This document shows positions 43,690 through 55,456 of a DNA stretch of 64,000 bases, piece by piece (the stretch's first letter is position 1; each line of letters begins with the position of its first letter). This DNA is from Agrobacterium leguminum. GTDB lineage: Bacteria; Pseudomonadota; Alphaproteobacteria; Rhizobiales; Rhizobiaceae. Under the pieces are notes generated by a model. The model did not search any database and was not told the DNA's origin. It saw nothing but the letters and a program-made list of their open reading frames with translations. Position numbers and translations under genes: made by a program. Where the stretch lies: contig NZ_JADQWB010000011.1 in assembly GCF_015704895.1 (NCBI RefSeq), positions 1 through 64,000 on the forward strand, given 5' to 3'.

Positions 43690-43982
43690 CGTCATCCTTG
43701 GACCTGTCCCACTGCCGTCCGATTTAAATTCCGGACGGCCGGCAGCCTTTTTAAAGACAGTAGTGGAGGGTCAACATTCCCTCGACGTCATCCTCGGGCC
43801 TGTGCCGAGGATCTAATCACGTCGAATAAAATCAATCGGTTGCAGATCCTCGGGACAGGCCCGAGGATGACGTCGGCGTGATTGGCTTTGGCACGGCATA
43901 CCCGAAAATAATAGAACCAATGACACATGACTTCTTCGAGAAATTTAAACCGGACAGCAATGGGCCTGTCCCAAGGATGACG
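43690..43982. repeat. Nested inverted repeat cluster downstream of groEL
   Basis: The outer pair, 43690-43730 and 43942-43982, starts CGTCATCCTTGG and ends GATTTAAATT; the arms are about 40 nt with several mismatches. The inner pair, 43786-43872, is the CGTCATCCTCGGG element also seen at 8760-8845. The DNA can thus form a large compound hairpin. Between the arms no gene is supported. Confidence 0.75.
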
Positions 43983-44024
43983 CCGATAAGATGTGCCGCC
44001 TTCCGTCAATCACACAGGCACGAC

Positions 44025-44058
44025 AAAGAAAAAGGGCGGTCCGAAGACCGCCCTTTCT
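44025..44058 (-). terminator. Rho-independent terminator of groES-groEL
   Basis: AAAGGGCGGT pairs with ACCGCCCTTT around a six-base loop; on the minus strand it ends in a U-rich tract, 22 nt after the groEL stop. Confidence 0.88.
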
Positions 44059-44079
44059 TAATTCCGGTGACAGGACTGA

Positions 44080-45762
<1,683 letters not shown>

Positions 45763-45788
45763 TTAAGGAAACGATGGGTCGACTGAAA

Positions 45789-46085
45789 TCAGCCGATGAT
45801 GCCCATGATGTCGGCTTCCTTCATGATCAGAAGGTCTTCGCCGTTGAGCTTGACTTCGGTGCCCGACCACTTGCCGAACAGAACGCGGTCGCCAACCTTG
45901 ACGTCGAGAGCGACGACCTTGCCGGCCTCGTCACGTGCGCCGGAACCGACGGCGACGATTTCGCCTTCCTGCGGCTTTTCCTTGGCGGTATCGGGAATGA
46001 TGATGCCGCCCTTGGTCTTTTCTTCGGACTCAACGCGACGAACGACGACGCGATCGTGAAGCGGGCGGAAATTGGTGCTTGTCAT
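45789..46085 (-). CDS. groES: Co-chaperonin GroES
   Basis: A 98-residue co-chaperonin cap for GroEL. The N-terminal [22 protein letters not shown] (shown by its key part [11 protein letters not shown]), the mobile loop [16 protein letters not shown] and the conserved [20 protein letters not shown] are present. It is first in the operon, with CIRCE and an RpoH-type promoter upstream. Confidence 0.97.
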   Translation of the reverse strand: MTSTNFRPLHDRVVVRRVESEEKTKGGIIIPDTAKEKPQEGEIVAVGSGARDEAGKVVALDVKVGDRVLFGKWSGTEVKLNGEDLLIMKEADIMGIIG

Positions 46086-46141
46086 TGTCTAATCCCTCGA
46101 TCAAATGACTGCGCGAGCTTTTGGAACTCGCCTGATGGGTG

Positions 46142-46168
46142 TTAGCACTCTCCTTTATCGAGTGCCAG
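46142..46168 (-). promoter_or_regulatory. CIRCE operator (HrcA binding site)
   Basis: TTAGCACTC, nine bases, then GAGTGCCAG. The first arm is the perfect consensus half; the other arm differs from GAGTGCTAA at two positions. It sits about 60 nt upstream of groES, in the 5' leader. Confidence 0.93.
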
Positions 46169-46176
46169 CGGAACCG

Positions 46177-46205
46177 AGATAAGGAGGGCTTCTGCCGGAG
46201 TCAAG
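46177..46205 (-). promoter_or_regulatory. RpoH-type heat-shock promoter of groES-groEL
   Basis: On the minus strand CTTG, 18 bases, then CTTATCT, close to the alphaproteobacterial RpoH consensus CTTG-N17/18-CYTATnT. A sigma-70-like reading (TTGACT-16-TTATCT) overlaps it. It lies just upstream of CIRCE, allowing dual RpoH/HrcA control. Confidence 0.75.
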
Positions 46206-46453
46206 AACGCCCTGTCTGAAAAATTTCATGGCTTATGGTTATCAGCGTTCCATGACAGAAATTTCCCATGCGCGGACGGGCGCGGCGACGTCGTTCTTTT
46301 TGCCCGTTGCGGCCGCATCGCATCTAAGGGGCATTTGTGTTCATGCTGCGTCAGGCTGGCCAAAGACCGGTCTGGCGGCGCTTTTTTCCTTGCCATCGGC
46401 GTCCCGCTTTGCGATGTGACGCTCACCCTCTTCTCGCATCCGGAAAGCATCTC

Positions 46454-47302
46454 ATGGCCCATCGCATTCTCACTCTCGGCGAAATCACGGCTGGGTTCGA
46501 CGTTATTCTTTCGGATGTCTGGGGCGTGCTGCACAATGGCGTCAGCGCCTTTCCGGATGCGGCGGTTGCGTTGCGGGAAGCGCGCAAGGCCGGCAAGACG
46601 GTGGTGCTCATCACCAATTCGCCGCGTCCCGCTCCCGGCGTCATCGCCCAGCTTCGCGTTCTCGGCGTGCCGGATGAAGCCTATGACCGCATCATTACCT
46701 CTGGTGACGTTACCCGCGGCCTGATCGCGGAAGGTCCGAAAAAAGTCTTCCTGCTCGGCCCGGAGCGGGATCTGCCGCTGCTGGACGGTCTCGATGTCGA
46801 GCGCGTCGGCGAGGCGGAAGCGCAGTCCGTGGTCTGCACCGGCTTTTTCGATGACGAGACGGAAACGCCCGAGGATTATACCGAAATGCTCAAGGGCTTC
46901 ATTGCCCGCAACGTGCCGATGATCTGCGCCAATCCCGATCTGGTGGTGGAGCGCGGCGAGCGCATCATTCCCTGCGCCGGCGCCATGGCCGCTTACTACG
47001 AACAGCTCGGCGGCGAGGTCCGCATTGCCGGCAAGCCGCATGCGCCGATCTATGAAGCCTGCCTTGCGGCGGCCAAAGAAGTGCGCGGCGCCTTCGCCAA
47101 GGATCGCGTGCTCGCCATCGGCGACGGCATGCCGACGGATGTGAAGGGCGCGATTGCGAGCGGTCTCAACCTTCTTTATATCAGCGGCGGCATTCACGCC
47201 GCCGAATATACGCTGAACGGCCAGACGGACGAGGCGCTTCTCAACGCCTATCTCAAGGGGCAGGGTGCTGCTCCCGGCTGGTGGATGCCCCGTCTCGCCT
47301 GA
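46454..47302 (+). CDS. HAD-superfamily hydrolase, TIGR01459 type
   Basis: A 282-residue NagD-like HAD phosphatase with a C2 cap. Motif I is ILSDVWGVLHNG (about residues 18-29), motif II is LITNSPRPAPGV (about 51-62) and motif IV is AIGDGMPTDVKGAIASG (about 218-234). The first nucleophile Asp is intact. The substrate is unknown. It is followed by ribF after 47 nt in the same direction; the two may be co-transcribed. The ATG at 46454 is used. Confidence 0.92.
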   Translation: MAHRILTLGEITAGFDVILSDVWGVLHNGVSAFPDAAVALREARKAGKTVVLITNSPRPAPGVIAQLRVLGVPDEAYDRIITSGDVTRGLIAEGPKKVFLLGPERDLPLLDGLDVERVGEAEAQSVVCTGFFDDETETPEDYTEMLKGFIARNVPMICANPDLVVERGERIIPCAGAMAAYYEQLGGEVRIAGKPHAPIYEACLAAAKEVRGAFAKDRVLAIGDGMPTDVKGAIASGLNLLYISGGIHAAEYTLNGQTDEALLNAYLKGQGAAPGWWMPRLA

Positions 47303-47349
47303 GGACGTCTTGCCTGAGGAATAGCTGGCGCAGGAATGGATCGATTGCC

Positions 47350-48330
47350 ATGACCGTCTTTCACCGCAATGAAAAAAAGGAGCCGCTGCCGGAAGCTCTT
47401 CGCGGCGGCGTCATCGCCATCGGCAATTTCGACGGCGTGCATCGCGGCCACCGGGCTGTGCTGGATCGTGCCCTGGAACTGGCGGAAGCCCGCGGCGTTC
47501 CCGCGCTGGTGCTGACCTTCGAGCCGCATCCCCGTTCCGTCTTCCGTCCCGATACGCCGGTCTTTCGCCTCACGCCCGCGCCATTGAAGGCGCGCATCCT
47601 TGAGGCCATCGGTTTCCGCTCCGTCATCGAATATCCCTTCGACCGGGAATTTTCGCAGCGCTCGGCGGAGGAGTTCGTCCAGTCCATTCTGGTCGACTGG
47701 CTTCATGCCAGCGCTGTCGTCACCGGCTTCGATTTCCATTTCGGCAAGGGCCGCGAAGGCGGCCCGGCATTTCTGATGGAGGCCGGCAAACGCCATGGCT
47801 TCGACGTGACGCTGGTGGATGCCTTCCGCGACGAGGGCGCTGATGTCGTCTCCTCCAGCCGGATCCGCTCGCTTCTGTGCGAAGGCGATGTGGCTGGCGC
47901 CGCAGGCCTGCTCGGTTATCGCTTCACGGTGGAAAGCGAAGTCATCGGCGGCCAGAAGCTCGGCCGCACGCTGGGTTATCCTACCGCCAACATGGCGCTG
48001 GCGCCGGAAACGGAACTGAAGGCGGGCATCTATGCCGTGCGGTTCCGCCGCCCGGACGGTTCGATCCGCGATGGCGTGGCAAGCTTCGGTTACCGCCCGA
48101 CCGTCACCGAAAACGGTGCGGCGCTGCTCGAAACATTCGTCTTCGATTTTTCCGGCGATCTTTATGGTGAGGTCTGTTCGGTCTCCTTCTTCGGGCACCT
48201 GCGCGACGAGCTGAAATTCGACGGTCTCGATCCGCTCGTCGCCCAGATCAGGCGCGATGAAGAAGAGGCGAGGGCGATGTTATCGGGCGTGCGCCCGCTC
48301 AGCGAACTGGACGCCAGGATCGCGTTCTGA
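47350..48330 (+). CDS. ribF: Bifunctional riboflavin kinase/FAD synthetase
   Basis: A 326-residue enzyme that makes FMN and then FAD. The adenylyltransferase domain has IAIGNFDGVHRGHRAVLDRA (about residues 22-41) and SSSRIRSLL (about 164-172). The C-terminal flavokinase domain has GRTLGYPTANM (about 205-215) and the terminal segment HLRDELKFDGLDPLVAQI. The ATG at 47350 is preceded by AGGAATGG. No FMN riboswitch fold was recognised upstream. Confidence 0.95.
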   Translation: MTVFHRNEKKEPLPEALRGGVIAIGNFDGVHRGHRAVLDRALELAEARGVPALVLTFEPHPRSVFRPDTPVFRLTPAPLKARILEAIGFRSVIEYPFDREFSQRSAEEFVQSILVDWLHASAVVTGFDFHFGKGREGGPAFLMEAGKRHGFDVTLVDAFRDEGADVVSSSRIRSLLCEGDVAGAAGLLGYRFTVESEVIGGQKLGRTLGYPTANMALAPETELKAGIYAVRFRRPDGSIRDGVASFGYRPTVTENGAALLETFVFDFSGDLYGEVCSVSFFGHLRDELKFDGLDPLVAQIRRDEEEARAMLSGVRPLSELDARIAF

Positions 48331-48610
48331 CCGGGTAAGGCCGGTCAGCCTCTGTTCCGGCCGATATTGCCGTCGCTTTTCTCTTCCTTTTTGCCGGAAA
48401 ACCGCATAAACAACCGGCCATGTCCCAATACCGGTTGATGTTCAAAACTCAGATTGGCCGAATTATTGGCCCGGCCTTCCGCCCGCTCTGACGAGCCGGA
48501 AGGTCCGGGATTTTGGCGCTTGTCATGACTTTGGTCATGGCGCTTTCCGTATTTGCCCTCTTTGAAATTGAGACGGCGCGACCGACACGGCGCGCAACAA
48601 CGGTACGATT

Positions 48611-51568
48611 ATGAGCGACACCGCAGAAAAATTCGACTATTCCGCCACCCTCTATCTGCCGCAGACGGATTTTCCGATGCGCGCCGGCCTGCCGCAGAAG
48701 GAACCGGAAACGGTGAAACGCTGGCAGGAAATGGGCCTCTACAAACGCCTGCGCGCCTCCGCCGCCGGCCGCGAAAAATTCGTGCTGCATGACGGCCCGC
48801 CCTACGCCAACGGCAATATCCACATCGGCCATGCGCTGAACAAGATCCTGAAAGACGTCATCACCCGCTCGTTCCAGATGCGCGGTTACGACGCCAATTA
48901 CGTTCCGGGCTGGGATTGCCACGGCCTGCCGATCGAATGGAAGATCGAGGAAGCCTATCGCGCCAAGGGCAAGAACAAGGACGAGGTTCCGGTCAACGAA
49001 TTCCGCAAGGAATGCCGTGACTTTGCGGCTGGCTGGATCAAGGTTCAGTCAGAAGAGTTCAAACGCCTCGGCATCGAGGGCGACTTCGACAATCCCTACA
49101 CCACGATGAACTTCCACGCCGAAGCCCGCATCGCCGGCGAACTGCTGAAGATCGCCCGCACCGGCCAGCTTTATCGTGGCTCGAAGCCCATCATGTGGTC
49201 GGTCGTCGAGCGCACGGCGCTGGCGGAAGCCGAAGTCGAATATGCCGATGTCGAGAGCGACATGATCTGGGTGAAGTTCCCGGTTGTGGAATACCATCTC
49301 GGTTTCAATCCCGATGATACCAATTCAGTCGAACGAAAAGATCTGCTTCGGGCTGATCTTTATAGTGCTTCCGTCGTCATCTGGACCACCACGCCGTGGA
49401 CCATACCTGGCAACCGCGCCATCGCGTTTTCGTCGCGGGTCGAATATGGCCTCTACGAAGTCGAAAGCGCGCAGAACGATTTCGGTCCGCAGCCGGGCGA
49501 AAAGCTTATCTTCGCCAAGAAGCTCGCCGATGAGGCAGCCGCCAAGGCAAAGCTGACCTTCAAACTCGTTCGCGACGTGAAAACCGAAGAACTGGCCGCC
49601 ATCACCTGCGCCCATCCTTTGGCGTCGCTTGGCTACGATTTCCCGGTCCCGCTTCTCGAAGGCGATCACGTCACCGACGATGCCGGTACGGGTTTCGTGC
49701 ACACCGCGCCGAGCCATGGTCGCGAGGACTTTGACGTCTGGACCGCACATCAGCGCGAGCTGGAAGCGCGCGGCGTTTCGTCGGCCATCCCGTTCCCGGT
49801 TGGCGATGACGGTTTCTACACCGAAGACGCCCCCGGTTTCGGCCCGTCCGCCGAAGGCGGCGCTGCCCGCGTCATGGACGATAACGGCAAGAAGGGCGAT
49901 GCCAATGACCGCGTCATCAAGGCGCTGATCGCGGAAAACAACCTGTTTGCCCGTGGCCGTCTGAAGCACAGCTATCCGCATAGCTGGCGCTCCAAGAAGC
50001 CGGTCATCTTCCGCAACACGCCGCAATGGTTCGTCTATATGGACAAGGAACTGGGCGACGGCACGACGCTGCGTTCGCGCTCGCTGAGCGCTATCGACGA
50101 CACCCGCTTCGTTCCGGCTTCCGGCCAGAACCGGCTGCGCGCCATGATCGAAGGCCGGCCCGACTGGGTCCTGTCGCGCCAGCGCAGCTGGGGCGTGCCG
50201 ATCGCCGTCTTCGCCGACGAGAAGGGTGAAGTCCTGATCGATGAGGCCGTCAACGCCCGCATCCTTGAGGCCTTCGAGGCCGAAGGTGCTGACGCCTGGT
50301 TCGCCGAAGGCGCCAAGGAGCGTTTCCTCGGCAATGACCACGACCATGCCCGTTGGCAGCAGGTCATGGACATTCTCGACGTCTGGTTCGACAGCGGCTG
50401 CACCCACACCTTCACGCTGGAAGACCGCCCGGACATGAAGTGGCCGGCGGATGTCTATCTGGAAGGTTCCGACCAGCATCGCGGCTGGTTCCATTCGTCG
50501 CTGCTCGAAAGCTGCGCGACGCGCGGCCGTGCGCCTTACAACGCCGTTGTCACCCATGGTTTCACCATGGATGAGAAGGGCGAGAAGATGTCGAAGTCCA
50601 AGGGCAACGTGGTTTCTCCCCAGGAAGTCATGAAGGACGCCGGCGCGGATATCCTGCGCCTGTGGGTCATGACCACGGATTATTGGGAAGACCAGCGCCT
50701 CGGCAAGGCCATCATCCAGACCAATGTCGATGCCTATCGCAAGCTGCGCAACACCATCCGCTGGATGCTCGGCACTCTTGCCCATTACAAGGGCGAGGAG
50801 ATCGCCTATGACGATCTGCCGGAGCTGGAAAAGCTGGTGCTGCACCGCCTGTCCGATCTGGATAAGGTCGTGCGCGAAGGTTATGACGGTTTCGAGTTCA
50901 AGAAGATCGCCCGCGCGCTGGTGGATTTCGCCAATGTCGAGCTTTCGGCCTTCTATTTCGATATCCGCAAGGACACGCTTTATTGCGACGCGCCATCGTC
51001 GCTGAAGCGCCGGGCGGCCCTGTCGGTCATTGCGAAGCTGTTCGATTGCCTCGTCTCGTGGCTCGCGCCCATGCTGCCCTTCACGACGGAAGAAGCGTGG
51101 TTGTCACGTTATCCGGATGCGGAATCGGTGCATCTCGTCCAGTTCCCGGAAATCCCGGCCGAGTGGAAGAACGATGCGCTGGAAGCGAAATGGGAAAAGA
51201 TCCGCAAGGTCCGCACGGTCGTCACCGGCGCGCTGGAAGTGGAACGCCGTGAAAAGCGCATCGGCTCTTCGCTTGAGGCAGCCCCTGTCGTACACATCGC
51301 CGACGCCGATCTTCTGGCGGCGCTGAAGGGGCAGGATTTCGCCGAAATCTGCATCACCTCCGCCATCTCGGTGGTTGGCGATGAAGGCCCGGCCGATGGC
51401 TTCCGCCTGCCGGAAGTGGCAAAGGTCGTGGTCGAGCAGAAGCTGGCGGAAGGTGCAAAATGCGCCCGTTCCTGGCGCATCACCACCGATGTCGGCTCCG
51501 ATCCGGCCTATCCGGAGGTTTCCGCCCGCGATGCGGCCGCGCTGCGAGAGCTTGCAGCCCTCGGATGA
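48611..51568 (+). CDS. ileS: Isoleucine-tRNA ligase
   Basis: A 985-residue class I aminoacyl-tRNA synthetase, somewhat longer than the E. coli enzyme. The HIGH motif is at residues 71-74 and KMSKS at about 659-663. The editing domain lies between, with [14 protein letters not shown] (about 258-271). The C-terminus lacks a recognisable four-Cys zinc knuckle. The gene has a 280-nt upstream region with no recognised T-box or other leader structure. It is followed by a lipoprotein gene on the same strand. Confidence 0.96.
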   Translation: MSDTAEKFDYSATLYLPQTDFPMRAGLPQKEPETVKRWQEMGLYKRLRASAAGREKFVLHDGPPYANGNIHIGHALNKILKDVITRSFQMRGYDANYVPGWDCHGLPIEWKIEEAYRAKGKNKDEVPVNEFRKECRDFAAGWIKVQSEEFKRLGIEGDFDNPYTTMNFHAEARIAGELLKIARTGQLYRGSKPIMWSVVERTALAEAEVEYADVESDMIWVKFPVVEYHLGFNPDDTNSVERKDLLRADLYSASVVIWTTTPWTIPGNRAIAFSSRVEYGLYEVESAQNDFGPQPGEKLIFAKKLADEAAAKAKLTFKLVRDVKTEELAAITCAHPLASLGYDFPVPLLEGDHVTDDAGTGFVHTAPSHGREDFDVWTAHQRELEARGVSSAIPFPVGDDGFYTEDAPGFGPSAEGGAARVMDDNGKKGDANDRVIKALIAENNLFARGRLKHSYPHSWRSKKPVIFRNTPQWFVYMDKELGDGTTLRSRSLSAIDDTRFVPASGQNRLRAMIEGRPDWVLSRQRSWGVPIAVFADEKGEVLIDEAVNARILEAFEAEGADAWFAEGAKERFLGNDHDHARWQQVMDILDVWFDSGCTHTFTLEDRPDMKWPADVYLEGSDQHRGWFHSSLLESCATRGRAPYNAVVTHGFTMDEKGEKMSKSKGNVVSPQEVMKDAGADILRLWVMTTDYWEDQRLGKAIIQTNVDAYRKLRNTIRWMLGTLAHYKGEEIAYDDLPELEKLVLHRLSDLDKVVREGYDGFEFKKIARALVDFANVELSAFYFDIRKDTLYCDAPSSLKRRAALSVIAKLFDCLVSWLAPMLPFTTEEAWLSRYPDAESVHLVQFPEIPAEWKNDALEAKWEKIRKVRTVVTGALEVERREKRIGSSLEAAPVVHIADADLLAALKGQDFAEICITSAISVVGDEGPADGFRLPEVAKVVVEQKLAEGAKCARSWRITTDVGSDPAYPEVSARDAAALRELAALG

Positions 51569-51769
51569 TCCGAAGCTGCGCATCGTTCCTGTCGAAACCC
51601 GATTCCGGGTTTCGGGCCGATGCGCGATGAAAATGACCGGATGAATTGCGCTTTGCCTCTTCATCCGGTACACCTGCCTGAAAATGGCCGGATTTGCACG
51701 GCAATGCGGGCTGCCGCCTGCCGAAAGACGATGTCTGGCGAAGTGGGACGGACGGCTGGAAGGGTTTCA

Positions 51770-52414
51770 ATGAAGACGATGCAGGGTAATGCGCAGGGTT
51801 TGGGCATGTTTCGCACGGTTGTTGGCATCACGACGATAGGCGTGTTGCTCGGCGCGTGCACGAGCCCGACCTACGGCACAGGCAAGACGGCGGCGGAACA
51901 GCTTGTCGACGATCTTGGCAACGCGACCTCGATCACCGGCAATGACCAGGAAAAGCGCAACCTGAAATACAGCCCCCGTCCGGGCCTCGTCGTTCCCGCC
52001 CAGGCCCGCGCCGAACAGCTGGCAGAGCCGCAGCAGAACATGGCAAGCCGCGAAAACAATCCGCAATGGGTCGAATCGCCGGAAGAAACCCGCGAACGCC
52101 TGCGCGAAGAGGCGGATGCCAACAAGAACAACCCGCATTATCGCTCGCCGCTGCTCGCCGGCAACGGCACGGCCGGCCAGATGACCGAAACCCAGAAATG
52201 GGAAGCCTTCCGCAAGGCCAAGGCCGATGCCCAGGGCGGCTCCGTCGTCAACGCCCAGCGCAAGTTCCTCACCGATCCGCCGGCTGAATATCGCAGCGTT
52301 CCGCAGGATCAGCTGACCGATCTCGGCGAACCGGAGCAGAAGAAGGAAAAGCGCCGCAAGAAAGAAGCGGCCGTGGCAAATACCGGCAAGAGCTGGTGGA
52401 ACCCCTTCCAGTAA
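51770..52414 (+). CDS. Putative outer-membrane lipoprotein of unknown function
   Basis: A 214-residue protein with a lipoprotein signal sequence ending in the lipobox LLGA-C (GVLLGACTSPTYG, Cys at about residue 31). The mature chain is polar and rich in Glu, Asn and Lys, with coiled-coil-like stretches such as ETRERLREEADANKNN. The C-terminus KEKRRKKEAAVANTGKSWWN is basic and ends in aromatic residues. No family name is recognised. GGAAGGG lies upstream of the ATG at 51770. It is about 200 nt downstream of ileS and convergent with tadA. Confidence 0.85.
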   Translation: MKTMQGNAQGLGMFRTVVGITTIGVLLGACTSPTYGTGKTAAEQLVDDLGNATSITGNDQEKRNLKYSPRPGLVVPAQARAEQLAEPQQNMASRENNPQWVESPEETRERLREEADANKNNPHYRSPLLAGNGTAGQMTETQKWEAFRKAKADAQGGSVVNAQRKFLTDPPAEYRSVPQDQLTDLGEPEQKKEKRRKKEAAVANTGKSWWNPFQ

Positions 52415-52464
52415 TAACGAATGGCTGATGGCTTGCGGGAAAGCTTGCGTCTCCCGCCGGTCGC

Positions 52465-52923
52465 TCAATCGTCGAGACGTTTCTCGCGAAAAAATTGCCG
52501 CAGGATTTCCGCACTTTCGCTTTCCGCCAGTCCCGAATAGACATCCGGCGCATGGTGGCATGTCGGCTGGCTGAAGAAACGCACACCACTCTCCACTGCG
52601 CCGCCCTTCGGGTCTCGCGCGCCGTAATAGAGCCGGCGGATACGGGCGAATGAAATCGCCGCCGCGCACATGGTGCAGGGCTCCAGTGTCACGTAGAGAT
52701 CGGCGCCGGGCAGGCGTTCCTGCTCCAGCGCTTCGCAGGCCATGCGGATCACGGCGATTTCGGCGTGAGCCGTCACATCGTTCAATTCACGGGTGCGATT
52801 GCCGGAACGGGCAATGACGCGGCCGTCCATAACCAGTACCGCGCCGATCGGAACCTCCTGCCGCTTAGCCGCGGCACGGGCTTCCGAAAGCGCCAGCTCC
52901 ATGAAATGCGTCCTTTCGGCCAT
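52465..52923 (-). CDS. tadA: tRNA-specific adenosine deaminase
   Basis: A 152-residue deaminase that converts A34 to inosine in tRNA-Arg(ACG). The catalytic zinc motifs are HAE (residues 53-55, with Glu55 as the proton shuttle) and PCTMC (residues 82-86, Cys83 and Cys86). It starts close to and divergent from rluB, with about 70 nt between the start codons. Length is typical of TadA. Confidence 0.95.
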   Translation of the reverse strand: MAERTHFMELALSEARAAAKRQEVPIGAVLVMDGRVIARSGNRTRELNDVTAHAEIAVIRMACEALEQERLPGADLYVTLEPCTMCAAAISFARIRRLYYGARDPKGGAVESGVRFFSQPTCHHAPDVYSGLAESESAEILRQFFREKRLDD

Positions 52924-52994
52924 TGCGTTTCAATTTCCTCTTAACCCTTGTGCTTGGACCTGATAGGACAGCCCAAACAACAGGCAAACAGCAA

Positions 52995-54917
52995 ATGACT
53001 TTTAAAGACAAGCCGAAGCGTGACGGCGGCAAGACATTTAGCCGCGACAGGAAGCCGAAAGGCCCCGGCAAGCCCGCCGCAGAGCGCGAAAAGAAACCGA
53101 CCGAGGCAAAGGCCGCCCCGGTGCCGGAAACCGTTGGCGCTTCCAAGCCCGAGCGCATTTCCAAGATCATGGCGCGCGCCGGTGTGGCCTCGCGCCGCGA
53201 TGTCGAGCGCATGATCATGGAAGGCCGCGTGTCGCTGAACGGCGTCAAGCTGGATACGCCGGTGGTCAACGCCACGCTGTCCGACAAGATCGAAGTCGAC
53301 GGCATGCCGATTCGCGGCGCCGAGCGCACGCGCCTGTGGCTTTACCACAAGCCCGCCGGTCTGGTGACGACCAATTCCGACCCGGAAGGCCGCCCGACCG
53401 TTTTCGACAATCTGCCCGGTGAACTGCCGCGCGTGCTCTCCATCGGCCGCCTCGATATCAATACCGAAGGCCTGCTGCTGCTCACCAACGATGGCGGACT
53501 TTCCCGCGTGCTGGAACTGCCGACCACCGGCTGGCTGCGCCGCTACCGCGTGCGCGCCCATGGCGAGGTCGATCAGGCCGCACTCGACAAGCTGAAGGAA
53601 GGCATTGCCGTCGACGGTGTGCTCTACGGCGCGATCGACGCCACGCTCGACCGCACCCAGGGTCACAATGTCTGGATCAGCATGGGCCTGCGTGAAGGCA
53701 AAAACCGCGAAATCAAGAACGTGCTCGGCGCGCTGGGTCTCGAGGTCAACCGCCTGATCCGCGTTTCCTACGGTCCGTTCCAGCTCGGCGATCTCGCTGA
53801 AGGCAAGGTGCTGGAAGTGCGCGGTCGCATGCTGCGCGACCAGCTCGGCCCGCGTCTGATCGAACAGGCCGGCGCGAATTTCGACGCGCCGATCTACAAT
53901 GCGCCCGTTGAGGATGAAGAAGACGACGCGCCGAAGCGGCCCGTAAAATCCGAATGGGCGAAGAGCGATGCGCCGGAAGGCAAGCCGCGCTTCGAAAAGA
54001 GCGGCAAGTCCGAGGATCGTCGTGAAAAGGCGCTCGGAAGGCTCGACACCAAGCGCGGCGACAAGCCGGCTGGCAAGTTCGGCTCCAAGCCCGCCGGGAA
54101 ATTTGGCGTCAAGGGCCGCAGCGAGGATGAAGGCGACGACCGCCGCCCACGCCAGGCCGCCGGCACCAGCCGCACGGCCAATGTCTGGATGGCGCCCGGT
54201 GCAAGGCCCACCCGTGACGGCAAGGAACGCAAGTCTTCCGCCCGCGCGGAAGCCGAAAACCTCTTCAAGAAGCCTTCCGCTCAGGACGAGGCGCGGCGCA
54301 ACGTCGTGCGGCATGCCGATGCCGAGGGCGAGTGGATCCGTTCTGATTCCCCCCGCGAAGAAGAAGGTGGTCGCGGACGCGGCGACCGTCCGCGTGGCGA
54401 AAAGAGCTTCGGTGATCGCGGTGGACGCGGCGGAAAGCCGTTCGGCGACCGGCCATTCCGCGACAAGCCGCGTGAAGATGGGGACCGCCCGCGCAGCGAC
54501 CGTCCACGCGGTGAAAAGAGCTTCGGTGACCGCCCGGTACGCGGCGGCAAACCTTTCGGCGACCGGCCGTTCCGTGACAAGCCGCGCGAAGAGGGTGACC
54601 GCCCGCGCAGCGACCGCCCACGTGGCGAAAAACCTTTCGGTGACCGTCCGTTCCGCGACCGGCCCCGTGAAGACGGTGACCGCCCACGCGGCGAGCGCCC
54701 GGCGGGAGACAAGCCCCGTGGCGGCAAGCCGGCCGGTAAATCCGGATTCGGCAAGCCATCTTTCGGAAAATCGGGCGAGCGTGGCGAACGTTCGGGTTTC
54801 TCAGGCAAGAGCAAAGGCCCCGGTGGTCCCGGCGGCGGCAAGCCGGGCGGCAAAGGCCCGGGTGGCAAACCTTCTGGAGGCAGGGGAATGACACGTAATG
54901 CGGATCGTAGGCGGTGA
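52995..54917 (+). CDS. rluB: 23S rRNA pseudouridine synthase B with a long repetitive tail
   Basis: A 640-residue RluB-type enzyme that makes pseudouridine 2605 in 23S rRNA. The S4 domain is at about residues 54-115 (ISKIMARAGVASRRDVER), and the synthase domain at about 115-285, with the catalytic LSIGRLDINTEGLLLLTNDG (Asp in GRLD, about 150). About 340 residues of low-complexity Arg/Gly/Lys/Asp-rich tail follow, including 38-residue repeats. The final 20 nt overlap the rsmD start. The tail is unusually long; rRNA or membrane association is possible. Confidence 0.93.
   Translation: MTFKDKPKRDGGKTFSRDRKPKGPGKPAAEREKKPTEAKAAPVPETVGASKPERISKIMARAGVASRRDVERMIMEGRVSLNGVKLDTPVVNATLSDKIEVDGMPIRGAERTRLWLYHKPAGLVTTNSDPEGRPTVFDNLPGELPRVLSIGRLDINTEGLLLLTNDGGLSRVLELPTTGWLRRYRVRAHGEVDQAALDKLKEGIAVDGVLYGAIDATLDRTQGHNVWISMGLREGKNREIKNVLGALGLEVNRLIRVSYGPFQLGDLAEGKVLEVRGRMLRDQLGPRLIEQAGANFDAPIYNAPVEDEEDDAPKRPVKSEWAKSDAPEGKPRFEKSGKSEDRREKALGRLDTKRGDKPAGKFGSKPAGKFGVKGRSEDEGDDRRPRQAAGTSRTANVWMAPGARPTRDGKERKSSARAEAENLFKKPSAQDEARRNVVRHADAEGEWIRSDSPREEEGGRGRGDRPRGEKSFGDRGGRGGKPFGDRPFRDKPREDGDRPRSDRPRGEKSFGDRPVRGGKPFGDRPFRDKPREEGDRPRSDRPRGEKPFGDRPFRDRPREDGDRPRGERPAGDKPRGGKPAGKSGFGKPSFGKSGERGERSGFSGKSKGPGGPGGGKPGGKGPGGKPSGGRGMTRNADRRR
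54393..54701 (+). repeat. Tandem 114-bp coding repeat in rluB
   Basis: Two full 114-bp units (54393-54506, 54507-54620) encode RGEKSFGDR, GGKPFGDRPFRDKPRE and GDRPRSDRP; a truncated third unit follows at 54621-54701. The units are similar at nucleotide level, which suggests recent duplication. Confidence 0.85.
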
Positions 54918-55455
54918 GTTCCGCGGCCGGACACTGGCCGCGCCGAAATCGAATTCCATTCGTCCGACCATCGACAGGACGCGGGAAAGCCTCTTCAATA
55001 TTCTGAGCCATGCCTATCCGGAAAGTCTGGATGGCACGCGCGTTCTGGACGTTTTCGCCGGAACCGGTGCGGTCGGTCTGGAGGCGCTTTCGCGCGGCTG
55101 TCGCGTGGCGCTCTTCGTCGAAAACGGCGTGGAGGGCAGGGGGCTGCTCTGGGAAAATATCGATGCGCTGGGTCTGCATGGCCGCGCCCGTATCCTGCGG
55201 CGTGACGCCACCAAGCTCGGCGGCGTCAACAATATCGAGCCCTTCGATCTTCTCTTCGCCGATCCGCCCTATGGCTACGGCCATGGCGAGAAGGCTTTCG
55301 CGGCCGCCCATGGCGGCGGCTGGCTGAACCCCGGCGCGCTCGCCATCCTCGAAGAGCGCGGCGATGTGACGGTCAAGGTCGATCCGGTTTTCAAACCGCT
55401 CGAAAGCCGCATCTTCGGCGATACGAAAATGCATTTCTACCGTTACGAGCCCTAA
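54898..55455 (+). CDS. rsmD: 16S rRNA (guanine966-N2)-methyltransferase
   Basis: A 185-residue methyltransferase that modifies G966 of 16S rRNA. The SAM site is VLDVFAGTGAVGLEALSRG (about residues 49-67) and the catalytic motif is ADPPY (residues 121-125). The N-terminal MRIVGGEFRGRTLAAP is conserved. Its start overlaps rluB by 20 nt, so these two ribosomal RNA modification genes are coupled. Confidence 0.95.
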   Translation: MRIVGGEFRGRTLAAPKSNSIRPTIDRTRESLFNILSHAYPESLDGTRVLDVFAGTGAVGLEALSRGCRVALFVENGVEGRGLLWENIDALGLHGRARILRRDATKLGGVNNIEPFDLLFADPPYGYGHGEKAFAAAHGGGWLNPGALAILEERGDVTVKVDPVFKPLESRIFGDTKMHFYRYEP

Positions 55456-55456
55456 A

